In this document: piece after piece, positions 11,458 to 21,844 of the stretch | How the letters are laid out: every line of letters begins with the position of its first letter | Position numbering within the stretch: position 1 is the stretch's first letter | DNA from: Lepus europaeus | Lineage: Eukaryota > Chordata > Mammalia > Lagomorpha > Leporidae | Direction of reading: 5' to 3' | NCBI RefSeq assembly: GCF_033115175.1 | Contig: NC_084836.1 | Location: 65,577,297-65,641,296 of the forward strand | Length of the DNA: 64,000 bases | Program-made: the position numbers and the translations under genes | Notes under the pieces: model-generated | Database searches by the model: none | Told to the model about the DNA's origin: nothing | What the model saw: only the letters and a program-made list of their open reading frames with translations

Positions 11458-11751
11458 ATTTTTTTTAGTTGACAGATAGAGTTAAGACAGTGAGAGAGAG
11501 AGAGAAAGCAAGGTCTTCCTTCCGTTGGTTCACCTCCCAAATGCCGATCCAAAGCCAGGAGCCAGGTGCTTCCTCCTGGTCTCCCATGCGGGTGCAGGGC
11601 CCAAGCACTTGGGCCATCCTCCACTGCCTTCCCGGGCCACAGCAGAGAGCTGGCCTGGAAGTGGGGCAACCGGGACTAGAACCCGGTGCCCAAATGGGAT
11701 GCCAGTGCCACAGGCGGAGGATTAGCCAAGTGAGCCACGGCACCGGCCCCA
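11458..11751 (-). mobile_element. CSINE, antisense
   Basis: T tract, GA run and body, ending CACCGGCCCC. Target duplication ACCAGAAGTATAT at 11445-11457 and 11752-11764. Confidence 0.92.
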
Positions 11752-11764
11752 ACCAGAAGTATAT

Positions 11765-12530
11765 TTTGACAACTAGTAAGTGCTTATGTGGAATTTACTA
11801 ATTAAAACATAATTCAAACTCTTTATTCTTGAAAATGGCTTTTAGCCAAGAAAAAACCTAACTATTGCTCCAGTCAGAACTTGTCTACAGGGCCCGGTAA
11901 AATCATGTTTTCCAGCTGGACCATCAGAGGAATCTGGAGCGACATAATTGGACATCATGGACTTCCACATTGACGATGGCCTGGAACAAAAAATACTCAT
12001 ATATAACGGAAGTACACGGAGCCAGCAGGTGCAAAATACGCTTCATCCCTCCTAACTCTCCCCAACACTGGCGTCACCCTTGGGATAGAGCTAGTAATAG
12101 AAGCAATGACTTGCAGTTTCTGAGGCCATGGCTTTGATTATTTTCAGTGAATCTGCACTGAATTATATGATGCTAAGTTAACATCACAGGGGCTATCACT
12201 TCCTAGATAACCCTTCCTGGCATGAGTCTAGCTTAGTTTATCAAGTAGACAATTTTGTGCAAAAACCCAAAATTGGAAGAGAAATGGAAGCAGTAGTTCT
12301 TGAAGGTCTCTGTATTCAGACTGGCGAACAAATGTGAAATCCACTTAGTTGCACTAAGTGAGAAGGACCCACTTTACCACAAAGACTAGTGGTGCACACC
12401 TTCGCAGGAATCATAGAAAGTCACTTCCATCTCCCACTAAGCTTACCGGAATTTTTCTTTCCAGAGTTTCACCAAGAAATCTTTAGTGTTAGTGTGCTCG
12501 GATTTCTGTCTGGTCTTTGGACATGTGATC
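11765..12530. other. Unassigned sequence between the direct repeats
   Basis: No gene or repeat family is recognised. Confidence 0.4.
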
Positions 12531-12846
12531 CCTAAGGGAGAATATGTGGTATTCTGCTTTATAGTGTTTTGTTAAACTATATTTTAAATGTCAAATAATT
12601 GTTAAAATTATATATTATAATTTTTTACTTAAAAATTTAAAGTAATTTTAAATATAAAATTTTAAATAAAAATTTTAAAATTTCTATGAGTGAAGTTGAA
12701 CATTTCTTCATTTGATTATGGTTTATAGCCCTTGCCCATTTTCCTGTACAACTACAGTCTTTTTATTTTTTATTTATTGAACACTTTATTCAGTGGAGCA
12801 TTACGGCTTTGGATTAATGTAAAGTAAAAAAGATTGTTAAGTCAAG
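12531..12846 (+). repeat. Direct repeat, copy 2 of the ~300-bp unit
   Basis: Near-identical to 10262-10554. An extra stretch of AAATATAAAATTTT type shows a small expansion. The ends are not TG..CA and no primer-binding site follows copy 1. Confidence 0.9.
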
Positions 12847-13305
12847 AGCAGGATGATTGTTAGTTCCTACTGCATTCAAAAAAATGAATAGAAGGAGTTA
12901 ATTTGGACTGAGCTGTGCCCCTTTATGAGGAACAAAAGGCATGTTGCTTTCCCTGCGCCCTTTTTTCCCCCTTGAGCACACTCTGCAGCTTCGTGGCCTT
13001 GCAGGGTGGGAGTTCAGGAAGAGCGTCACCAAGACATAAGACAGCAACTCCTTTCAATTGAGTCAGCTTTGTCAGATAGTTTACATCCAAAGGACATTAT
13101 TGAAGGACAGGCACTTTCAGGGATCGGCATTTCTGAACAAGGGATGCACTCACTTTTCATCCTGATGAGGGTCAGTGACTGTCTTTTGGAGAGATTACTT
13201 AGAGAATTATACCAAGGCGTTGGGAGAAAGGAGGGGAAACTGGCTGTCAAAGACACCAGACACACTGCTAAATGACATCAGTAAAAAGATGAACAAGCAC
13301 GGACA
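12847..13305. other. Unassigned sequence with an 89-codon open frame
   Basis: The plus-strand frame at 13006-13275 begins with GTG and has no recognised domain. I do not call it a gene. Confidence 0.3.
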
Positions 13306-13965
13306 CAGGTAATCATTGGGGTGAACCTCAAGAATATGATACTGAGTAAGAGAAACCAGACCTCAAGTTCCTACTAGGTGGTTTCTTTTACAAGAAATTC
13401 TCTAAAAGATAAAACTGGGGCCAGCGCTGTCTTGTAGCCGGTAAAGCCACCGCCTCTAGTGCTGGTATCCCATTGAAGTCCTGGCTGCTCCTCTTCCAAT
13501 TCAGCTCTCTGCTATGGCCTGGGAAAGCAGTGGAAGATGGTCCAAGTCCTTTGGCCCCTACACCTGCATGGAAGACCTGGAAGATCCTGGCTCCTGGCTT
13601 CAGATTGGCGCAGCTCTGGCCATTGGGGCCAATTGGAGAGTGAACCAACAGATGGAAGACTCCCCCCCCCCCACCTCTCTCTACCTCTCCTTCTCTTTCT
13701 GTGTAACTCTAACTTTCAAATAAATAAATAAATCTTTAAAAAAAAGACAAAACTGATCTATTATGAGTGGAAACATCAATGTGTACCCTAGTTGAACATC
13801 ATATGGAGGTGGCCTGTGGGCAAGGAAATGACTATGAAGACACAATGTGGACTAAGAAGTACAATGCCAATGTTCTGTAGATTGCTACATGAGAGTGAAT
13901 ATGTGTTTAAAAGTATTGGTTCAAAATGATTATATTCTGCTTTATATAAGATATAATTAATTTGT
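13306..13965 (+). mobile_element. Old LINE-1 3' end (L1M-type) split by a CSINE
   Basis: AACCTCAAGAATATGATACT, GAGTAAGAGAAACCAGAC and, beyond the SINE, TGTGTTTAAAAGTATTGG fit a sense L1M tail. Confidence 0.55.
13415..13738 (+). mobile_element. CSINE
   Basis: GGGGCCAGCGCTGT head, body, a C-rich run and the TCAAATAAATAAATAAATC tail. Imperfect flanks AGATAAAACT and AGACAAAACT. Confidence 0.88.
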
Positions 13966-14230
13966 CAAACATGATAAAAGCAGAAGTACTAAAGAAACTT
14001 CTAGTTTACAAATTATTTAAATATATGGGAAATACCCCATATATAAAGAAATACTCCAGTTGTAGGTAAATTATACTTTGACTCTTTCATAGATTATTAT
14101 CAATTGATTGTAGGCTTCAGAGCCTATAAGGTAATATAAGCAATCAGAATGAAAGCCTAGAAGTCAATGATGGTATCAGAAAACAACAACTGGTAAGATG
14201 TGCAAATTGAGTCTGGCACTGTGGAGCACC
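13743..14230. other. 3' flank of the 14231-15190 receptor; no gene seen
   Basis: AT-rich. The tail of the L1 relic reaches about 13965; the remainder is unassigned. Confidence 0.4.
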
Positions 14231-15190
14231 TTACTTATATGCGGATTTTGTCTCATTGGTGTGAACATGACAAACCCTTTGAAGTATATCCTTGAGAGCT
14301 TCTTTTACCTGCTGGTTCCTTAGGGTGTAAATGAAGGGGCTGAGTAGCGGGGCAATGGAGGTATTGAGCACAGCTATTCCTTTAGTTAAAGTTACCCTTT
14401 CCTTTGCTGATGGTTTCACGTACATGAAGATACAGCTCCCATAAGTAATAGAGACGACCACCATGTGGGAGGAACAGGTGGAAAAGGCCTTTGTCCTTTG
14501 TTGAGCAGAAGGAAATTTTAGAATGGTTTTGATGATGTAGGTATAGGAGAGGACCACTAACAACAGCGTGACCACAAGTGTCACCACAGCTAAAACAAAA
14601 GCCATCAATTCTAGGAAACGTGTATCTGTGCATGAGAGTTGCAGGATAGGAGAAGTGTCACATAGGAAGTGATCAATAGTTTTGGAAGCACAGAAGTCTA
14701 GCTTGAGCCCCAAGACTAACGGAGGGAAGATGATCAGGAATCCAGTTACCCAGGAGCTGAGTACAAGTTGGTAGCACACTCTGCTGTTCATGATGATTGG
14801 GTAATGCAGCGGTTTGCAGATGGCGACATAGCGGTCATAGGACATGGCAGCCAGGAGGTAAAACTCTGTAATGCCTATTAAAAAAAAGAAGAACAGTTGA
14901 GCTGCACAGCTATTGTAGGAAATGGTTCTGTCCCCACTCAGAATGCTTATCAGGAACCGTGGAATGCAGACTGTAGTAAAGGAAATCTCTAAGAAGGAGA
15001 AATTTCGGAGGAAGAAATACATAGGAGTCTTGAGGCGGGGATCCAGCAGGGTGAGGAGGATGATGGCTGAGTTCCCCATCAGGCTCAAGATGTAATTGGA
15101 AAACAGAAACAGGAAAATCACAATTTGTAGCACAGGGTCGTCTGTCAGTCCCAGTAGAATGAACTCTATCTCCTCCGATTGGTTTTTCAT
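14231..15190 (-). CDS. Olfactory receptor, OR6C family, intact frame with SPFIY in TM7
   Basis: An uninterrupted 319-codon receptor, a close paralogue of the gene at 4245. Shared stretches include the start [41 protein letters not shown] and the TM7 tail. Landmarks: GN at 39-40, Cys95/Cys177, [10 protein letters not shown] at 116-125, SY at 215-216, KAFSTCSSH at 234-242. The odd point is residue 284, where the nearly invariant Asn of NPxxY is Ser (codon AGC at 14339-14341), giving PLLSPFIY. The C-terminal tail is five residues longer than in the 4245 gene. The start is the ATG at 15188-15190, at the family position. It reads opposite to the 4245 gene and with the 37.6 and 47.4 kb receptors. 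It belongs to the OR6C6/OR6C2/OR6C76 group; I cannot name the orthologue. Because the frame is otherwise full, I call it a coding gene, but signalling strength may be affected. Confidence 0.92.
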   Translation of the reverse strand: MKNQSEEIEFILLGLTDDPVLQIVIFLFLFSNYILSLMGNSAIILLTLLDPRLKTPMYFFLRNFSFLEISFTTVCIPRFLISILSGDRTISYNSCAAQLFFFFLIGITEFYLLAAMSYDRYVAICKPLHYPIIMNSRVCYQLVLSSWVTGFLIIFPPLVLGLKLDFCASKTIDHFLCDTSPILQLSCTDTRFLELMAFVLAVVTLVVTLLLVVLSYTYIIKTILKFPSAQQRTKAFSTCSSHMVVVSITYGSCIFMYVKPSAKERVTLTKGIAVLNTSIAPLLSPFIYTLRNQQVKEALKDILQRVCHVHTNETKSAYK

Positions 15191-15457
15191 TTCTCTTTTG
15201 TCTTGTCAGATCTACAGAACATAAAAACTAATATCACCAGCAAAAAAAGACATTTCTTAACTTTAAGCCACAGAAAATTTCCTATACAGAAGCTTACATA
15301 TGAGCAAATACTTTTGTAAATCAACCTAGAGATCACCACAATGTCCTAGAACCCATCAATCATATTTATAAGGACAGCAAGAGAGTCTTCCGAATTACAT
15401 ATGTCCTCCTTACCACTTTCCAGAATGCTTGGTATCAGTCATTAGAAATGTAGTTCC

Positions 15458-15714
15458 GGGGCTGGCGCTGTGGCATAGTGGGTGGGGCTGCCGCCTGCAG
15501 TGCCGGCATCCTATATAGGTGCCCATTAGACTCTTGGCTACTCTACTTCTGATCTAGCTCTCTGCTATGGCCTGGGAGGGCAGTGGAGAATGGCCCAAGT
15601 CCTTGGGCCCCTGCACCCACGTGGGAGGCCTGGAAGAAGCTCCTGGCTCCTGGTTTCGGATCAACCTAGCTCCAGCTGTTGCAGCCAATTCAGGGGTGAA
15701 CCAGTGGATAGAAG

Positions 15715-15754
<40 letters not shown>

Positions 15755-16630
15755 CTCCTTCTCTCTCTGTGTAACTCAAATAAATAAATAAGTCTTTTTT
15801 TAAAAAGAAGAAAAAAAAGAAGAAGACCTAAATGAAAGATCTCTGTGAGTGAGATCCCAGTGGAAAGAACGGGGCCATCAAAGAAGGAGGTACCTTTCTC
15901 TGAAGGGAGGAGAGAACTTCCACTTTGACTATGACCCTGTCGGAATAAGACCAAAGTCAGCGAACTCTAAAGGCTTCCATAGCCCTGGCAACTCATGACT
16001 AGAGCCTAGGGAGATTACTGACGCCATGAACAGGAGTGTCAAATTGTTAAGTCAGCAACAGGAGTCACTGTGTACTTACATCCCATGTGGGATCTGTCCT
16101 TAATGTGTTATCTAATGTGCAGTGATGCTATAACTAGTACTGAAACAGTATTTTTACACTTTGTGTTTCTGTGTGGGTACAAACTGATGAGATCTTTACT
16201 AATTATATACTGAATCGATCTTCTGTATATAAAGATAATTGGAAATGGAAAAACCTGGTGTTAAATTGGAAATGGCATAGAAAATTAATTAATTTTTTAA
16301 AAAAATATTATGTAGGATCTCTGTCTTTAATGTGCTGTACACTCCTATTTAATGCTATAACTAGTACTCCAACAGTATTTTTTTTTTTCACTTTGTGTTG
16401 CTATATGGGGGCAAACTGTTGAAATCGTTACCTAATATATACTAAACTGATCTTCTGTATATAAAGAGAATTGAAAATGAATCTTGATGTGATTGGAAGG
16501 GGAGAGGGAGCGGGAAAGGGGAGGGTTGTGGGTGGGAGGGAAGTTTTGGGAGGGGGAAGCCATTGTAACCCATAAGCTGTACTTTGGAAATTTATATTCA
16601 TTAAATAAAAATTTAATAATTAAAAAAAGA
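15458..16630 (+). mobile_element. CSINE joined to rabbit LINE-1 3' end, one insertion (candidate chimera)
   Basis: A full CSINE (15458 to about 15797; long CT run, AAATAAATAAAT tail) runs straight into the A-rich internal tract and 3' UTR of a sense rabbit L1 (about 15798-16630). The only flanking duplication surrounds both: AGAAATGTAGTTCC at 15444-15457 and AGAAATATAGTTCC at 16631-16644. The L1 part ends in ATTAAATAAAAATTTAATAA plus A tail and carries the duplicated 3' UTR block. Confidence 0.85.
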
Positions 16631-16644
16631 AGAAATATAGTTCC

Positions 16645-17134
16645 ACATTTTGGTTAGCGTTAATTTGTGATATTTTAAACATTTTATTTCAATAGATCAT
16701 TTACGTATTAAATTTTTTGAATTTCTGAATTTAAGTGATATCTCAAGTAATTTATTGCCTGAACAACACAAAAGATATAGGAAATAATTTTTATCCCATT
16801 TGACATAATAATTAGCAACTTAAGGATTAATGTAGTAGTACAAGAAAATTCTAAGAGAGAACAGTTCGAACAGAAAACTACAAAGGAACTTAAACCGAGT
16901 CTCTGCTGTAGGATGATTGTGGTCCCATCACCAGTGGTGGTTTGTGAATATAATCGAAAATAAAGAAGATGACAACTTTAAAAAGCGAGTAATCATTTAC
17001 TCGCTGAAATAAAGACTGCTTCTCTTTTGTAGTTTCCTATTTTTGTATTCTGACTCCTACACGGTCTTAACAAACAAAAACAACAAGATCATTATAGAAA
17101 ACAGTAATGACAAGTAGTGTGTACACTAAATTGC
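16645..17134. other. Unassigned AT-rich sequence
   Basis: No gene or repeat recognised. Confidence 0.4.
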
Positions 17135-17460
17135 ACAAACTGGAGGCAGACGTCTCCATGCCCTAGGCTCAGCCAGTACTTGGGGTGCTCGCATCCCTTA
17201 TGGGAACACTCAGTCCAGATGTGGTTCCTCCACTTCCTATCCAATTATCTGCTTATGTGCCTGTGAAGGCAGTGGATAACCATCCCAGTACTTGTGTTCC
17301 TGCCACTCATGTGGGAGACCCAGATGGGTTCCTGGCTCTTGGCTTTGGGCTGGTGCAACCATGGCTGTTGTGGGCATTCGTGGAGTGAAGCAGGGGATGG
17401 GAGATTCTCTCTCTCTCTCTTCCTCTCTCTCTCTCTTCCTCTCTCTCTCCCTCTCTCTTA

Positions 17461-17499
<39 letters not shown>

Positions 17500-17540
17500 T
17501 CATTTCAAATAAAAGTAAAAAAAAAAATTTAAAAAACAAA
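17135..17540 (+). mobile_element. Old CSINE with long CT/CA tail
   Basis: Diverged body (GCATCCCTTATGGG, CATGTGGGAGACCCAGATGG), then a mixed (TC)n to (CA)n run at about 17404-17505 and a CATTTCAAATAAAAG tail. Confidence 0.8.
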
Positions 17541-20500
17541 CTTTTGAAAATGAGCCAAGTGGTGTTTGACATATAGCAATGCAATGCTAAGTCATATTTT
17601 TCAGAAAATTGTGCTTGTAAGATGATTACATAAGAATAGTGACAATTTATCATTTTTGCATTGAATAATTCGGGAACTCAAGAAGCTTGTAAATGCACTT
17701 TTTACAGCATAGTTTACAAAAGTTGAAATAGTGTATCATTTCCTGATCAAATTTAGTTGTAAAGTAGAACCAAAAGGATACATTGTAGTAATCTGTATTT
17801 AATGGATATGGTTTATATCCAGAGAAATAAATCTAAATTAAGTCAATAAGCAAAAATTTCTCTATTTTACTATTTAACTCCATGAACCAAAGCTCAACAA
17901 CTTGATTCTTGATTCAATGAAATTGATTGTTAAATATATCTGTCAATGTCAGAAATAGGGAAAATCTTTTTGCTTTTCTTGTGAGGATTTTCATCCCCTC
18001 ATTTCTGATGATACATCACTTTCTGCCCAATACCATTTCATTATGAATAGTCTAGCAATGCTACAGAGATAACAAGAAATAATTGCTTGTTATAGAGTTA
18101 CAGTTTTGAATACAGATAGGGCCTGGTAACCTTTAGAGAAAGATAATGTTTTGTAGAAGCAGATAAATGTACAAATGACTCTAGGACATATTTTGAGAAA
18201 TGAAAAACAAAATGAAAAAGGAAGATAATGGATTCTGGGAGTCTTTATATATGCTTTTTAAAATTCGGAGAATGAGTTCAAGGAAAAAATAAAGATTTAA
18301 ATTGTGTAAGTAAACTTGTAAGTAGAGGAGTAATATAGAGAAAATATTTCATACAGAATTTAATACAGAATCATTTCCTAAAGTGTAGAATGAACACACC
18401 AAAAATATTTTAAGCCACCAAAGGCAAAACAGAGAAATTTAAAATTTAGTAAGTTTCAAATTCACAATGAGTGGTGGGTTCACTACTGAGACACATTTTG
18501 GAGAGTATATACTGTCTTACAAAAATAACGATATTCAAATACCAGACAAATAAATTAAAATTAAGTAATAATAATAATAATAATAATACATGAATCTACT
18601 GTGAACTGAATATTTAACAACCATTATTCTCAATTATTTATATATTTTATGCTGGACAAAGTGATTAAATACAAACAGTAGACCTGTATTGAGGTTTGCA
18701 TTTAGATCAGGGGAACAGATCAAGAGAAGCTATTTTCAGAAGACATGGTTTAGAAAACAAGTTATGGGACATTTCTTGTAAAAGCAATTAGCATCAACTC
18801 TAGGAAAAATTGCTTCTTAAGAGTTTCTATCATCAAGTCAAATCATTTTTTAAAAAGCCATTTAAAATTAAGCTCATATAAAAATGGAAACTGTAAAATC
18901 ATGTGTTTATGCACTGAAGATATTCACAAAATTAGCTCCAGCTTCTGAAATATAATTGTTTAGAAAACATATCACATGCAGAAATAAATATATAAAGAAC
19001 CAAAAGCTAAAAAATGTGAAAGGTCTTTCCAGTGTTAGTACCAACATTTTAGGAGGAGATACCTGATTCAACGGATCCTCGGTCGGTTCCTAAAAGGATA
19101 CGGAGGGATGAGATGGATATTCCAGGTGGATGGAGCAGCAAGAACAAGAGAGGAGCGGGTGGCTCAAGCATGGCTTGTTTGAAAACAGTATTAGGGTTCT
19201 TCCATTTAATCATCTCTGATAGAACCATAGACTAATGGAAAATACAGCGCACCTCTGCCTGGATTTATTTAGTCTAGCACACTTAGGTCATTGTGCAGCA
19301 ATACATTACAACACGTTCTCATTTGCACCAACCAGCCCATGGCAACATTGGCACAAATGAATGATTATTTAATGCATCAAGTACAGTTTCATCATATCAA
19401 GCCATTGGTTCACCCTGATTCAACAATTATTTCTGCCATCTGAACCTTTACGTACACTGTATAGGAAAACAATGCAAATTACATTATGAAATCAACAGAA
19501 TACAAGCCAAAGAACTTAATTATATTTAGTTTTGTTAGATATCACAAATATCTGATCAATAATTAAGATAAAAAGTCTTTTGAATTTAAATAATTATTGC
19601 ATATTATTTGCAATATTTCACCAACCAGCATCTATAAGTCAAAATGTGAAAGGTGGTAATAAGATTAAACATTTAATAGCTTAGCAACTCCTATTATAAA
19701 TTCTTTTTAAAATAAATATATTTATCCCTATAAAGAGAACAGATTTCATGTGTTTCATGTATAAATATACAATTCTGTACATACACACATTTGGGCAAAC
19801 TATCTTCCCATCAACACTGAACTCACCATTGTGGTAAACACAGGACACTGATGTCTTTTCATTCTACTATAAAACCTGTGACTGAGTTACATGTTGTCTT
19901 ACAAATATTTTCTTTGAGCAAATCATGATGCAATAGTAGGAGACCATTAAATTTCCCTCCTTTTTGCAATTTACTACAATTTGCTCATGTTAAGTATTGC
20001 ATACCTTTCAGAATAAGACACTGTGCAATACAAAAATTAACTGTCTGCTAAAACTGCGGAGAATGTATGCTTCCTGCATCTTACAGGAAAATATTTAACA
20101 ACAAAGAATTCTCAGGGCAACTGAGATTCAAGAACATCATTTCCTTAGGGGTTGCCGAATTGTGTCTTACAGAAGGGCAGTCTGCAGACATAAACATACA
20201 CGAATGCAAGCACACATTTCCTTCTGTTAACTATACTTCTAGAGGATTCAGTAAACAATGCCGTGAGATTTAATTGCCTATCACATGCCATTCTTTGGAA
20301 ATCTCAGATATATAGCTGAGGATTTAGAAACAGAAAGAAAGAAGGATTTTTTACATGGATATAAAAAGTGTGAGTAGAAGACAGAAAATACAACCTGATG
20401 AAGACAAATCTATCTCAAGCCAAATGTGTTATAAATACTATTTTATCCATTTTACAATACATTTTCTGAAACACTCCAATTTATAAAATTTTTTTTTGTA

Positions 20501-20780
20501 ACTGCATGGTCCTTCTTTGTGAGGATATACCAGACCTTATTTAACTGCTGCTTATATGTAGGCTGGTAGATTGATTCCAACTTGGAGAATTACAAAAAAA
20601 GTACAAATGAATAAAACCACATATGTATTTTTATAAAACAGTTTTCATGACGTTGAAAGTCATAATGTTAATCCTTCAAGGTATATTTCTATAATTAGAT
20701 TGATGAATCAAAAGGATACCCTGTATACTTTTTTTAAGCCGTTACTAAGCTGTTCTCTGTATGAAAGGACATAAAAAAAA
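17541..20780. other. 3.2-kb AT-rich stretch without recognised features
   Basis: Nothing gene-like is seen on either strand. A (TAA)n run lies at 18566-18589. An 18-base block AGAGAACAGATTTCATGT near 19738 recurs near 30744, so part of this stretch may be an unnamed old repeat. A 67-codon frame at 20067 has no recognised domain. Confidence 0.5.
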
Positions 20781-21160
20781 GATTACTGACGCGATAAACA
20801 AGAGTGTCAATTTGTTAAGTCAACAACAGGAGTCACTGTGCACTTCTCCTCATGTAGGATCTCTGTCCTTAATGTGTTGTTCATTGTGAACTAATGCTAT
20901 AACTAGTACTCAAACAGTATTTTACACTTTATATTCTATGTGGGTGCAAACTGTTGAAATCTTTACCTAGTATACACTAAATTGATCTTCTGTATATAAA
21001 GAGAATTGAAAATGAATCTTGATGTGAATGGAATGGGAGAGGGAGTGGGAGTTGGGAGGATTGTGGGTGAGAGGGAAGTTATGGAGAGGAAAAGCCATTG
21101 TAATCCATAAGCTGTACTTTGGAAATTCTTACTTGCTAAATAAAAGTTAAAAAAAAATAC
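20781..21160 (+). mobile_element. Rabbit LINE-1 3' UTR, 5'-truncated
   Basis: Sense copy from GATTACTGACGCGATAAAC to GCTAAATAAAAGTT plus A tail. It has a single TTCTGTATATAAAGAGAATT block, so it is of the form without the internal 3' UTR duplication. Confidence 0.88.
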
Positions 21161-21409
21161 AGACATAATGTAATTAAAAGATAAGCTTATTTTAGTACAA
21201 ATTTTTAAATTTATATATGAATTGAATACATAGTCATATATTGATGTATTTATGAATTGTCTATATACATCTTAAGCTCATTTTTTTACTGTTTGCCCCA
21301 TTTCCTCCCACTTTGGAAAAATTGGATTCCACATGCAAAAGTTTGAAACAAGACCCTTACTTTATGTGCTACACAAAAATCAATTAACAATGGATAATAG
21401 TGCTATTGA

Positions 21410-21840
21410 GTTTTGAAGAATCCAACAGAAAGTAAAAATTATACTGAGCCTAAAATATGCGTGAAGAAAGAAGAGTAATACATAAACATTTGAAAAGAGC
21501 ACAGAGGTGTTAGATAACTCAACACATTTACAGAATAAGTATTATCTGATGAGTAGCAAAGGGCTTTGAAATACTCCGCTGGGTTCAGTAAAAGCTTTGC
21601 CACATACTTTCTGGGACACTGTAGGTGTTATGCAAATTTTATGCCTCAGTTTCTCCATTTAGTAGAAACCAGTTATTAGAAGTGTTTCCTGTTCTGTAAA
21701 AGATGACAGTGAAATTCTGAACAATTCAGTAATGTGGTACAACCAGCGCTTGATGTCGTGATGTGGGTAAAGCAACAAGAAGTCTGGAGAAGTCAAAATC
21801 TCAAACTGTGAGGAGACTTTGCACATTAGAATAGCATTTA
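21410..21840 (+). repeat. Duplicated receptor 3'-flank segment, copy 2
   Basis: Counterpart of 6770-7460 in the same orientation, without the SINE that splits copy 1. It ends where the antisense L1 begins at about 21845. No receptor is found upstream of it on this strand. Confidence 0.8.
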
Positions 21841-21844
21841 AATT

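Noticed and set aside
10262-12846. The 300-bp direct repeats as a pair of LTRs
   Set aside because: The ends are not TG..CA, no primer-binding site or polypurine tract is seen, no retroviral coding remains lie between them, and a third copy occurs alone.
13006-13275. 89-codon plus-strand frame
   Set aside because: No recognised domain, a GTG start and noncoding surroundings; kept only as unassigned sequence.
17404-17505. Long CT/CA tract as a microsatellite of special interest
   Set aside because: It is the expanded tail region of an old CSINE, as at several other copies.
20050-20400. A third copy of the inverted-duplication sequence (shared TATAGCTGAGGATTTA and CATAAACATA words)
   Set aside because: The words occur in the opposite order to those at 42.2-42.4 kb and the surrounding bases do not align.
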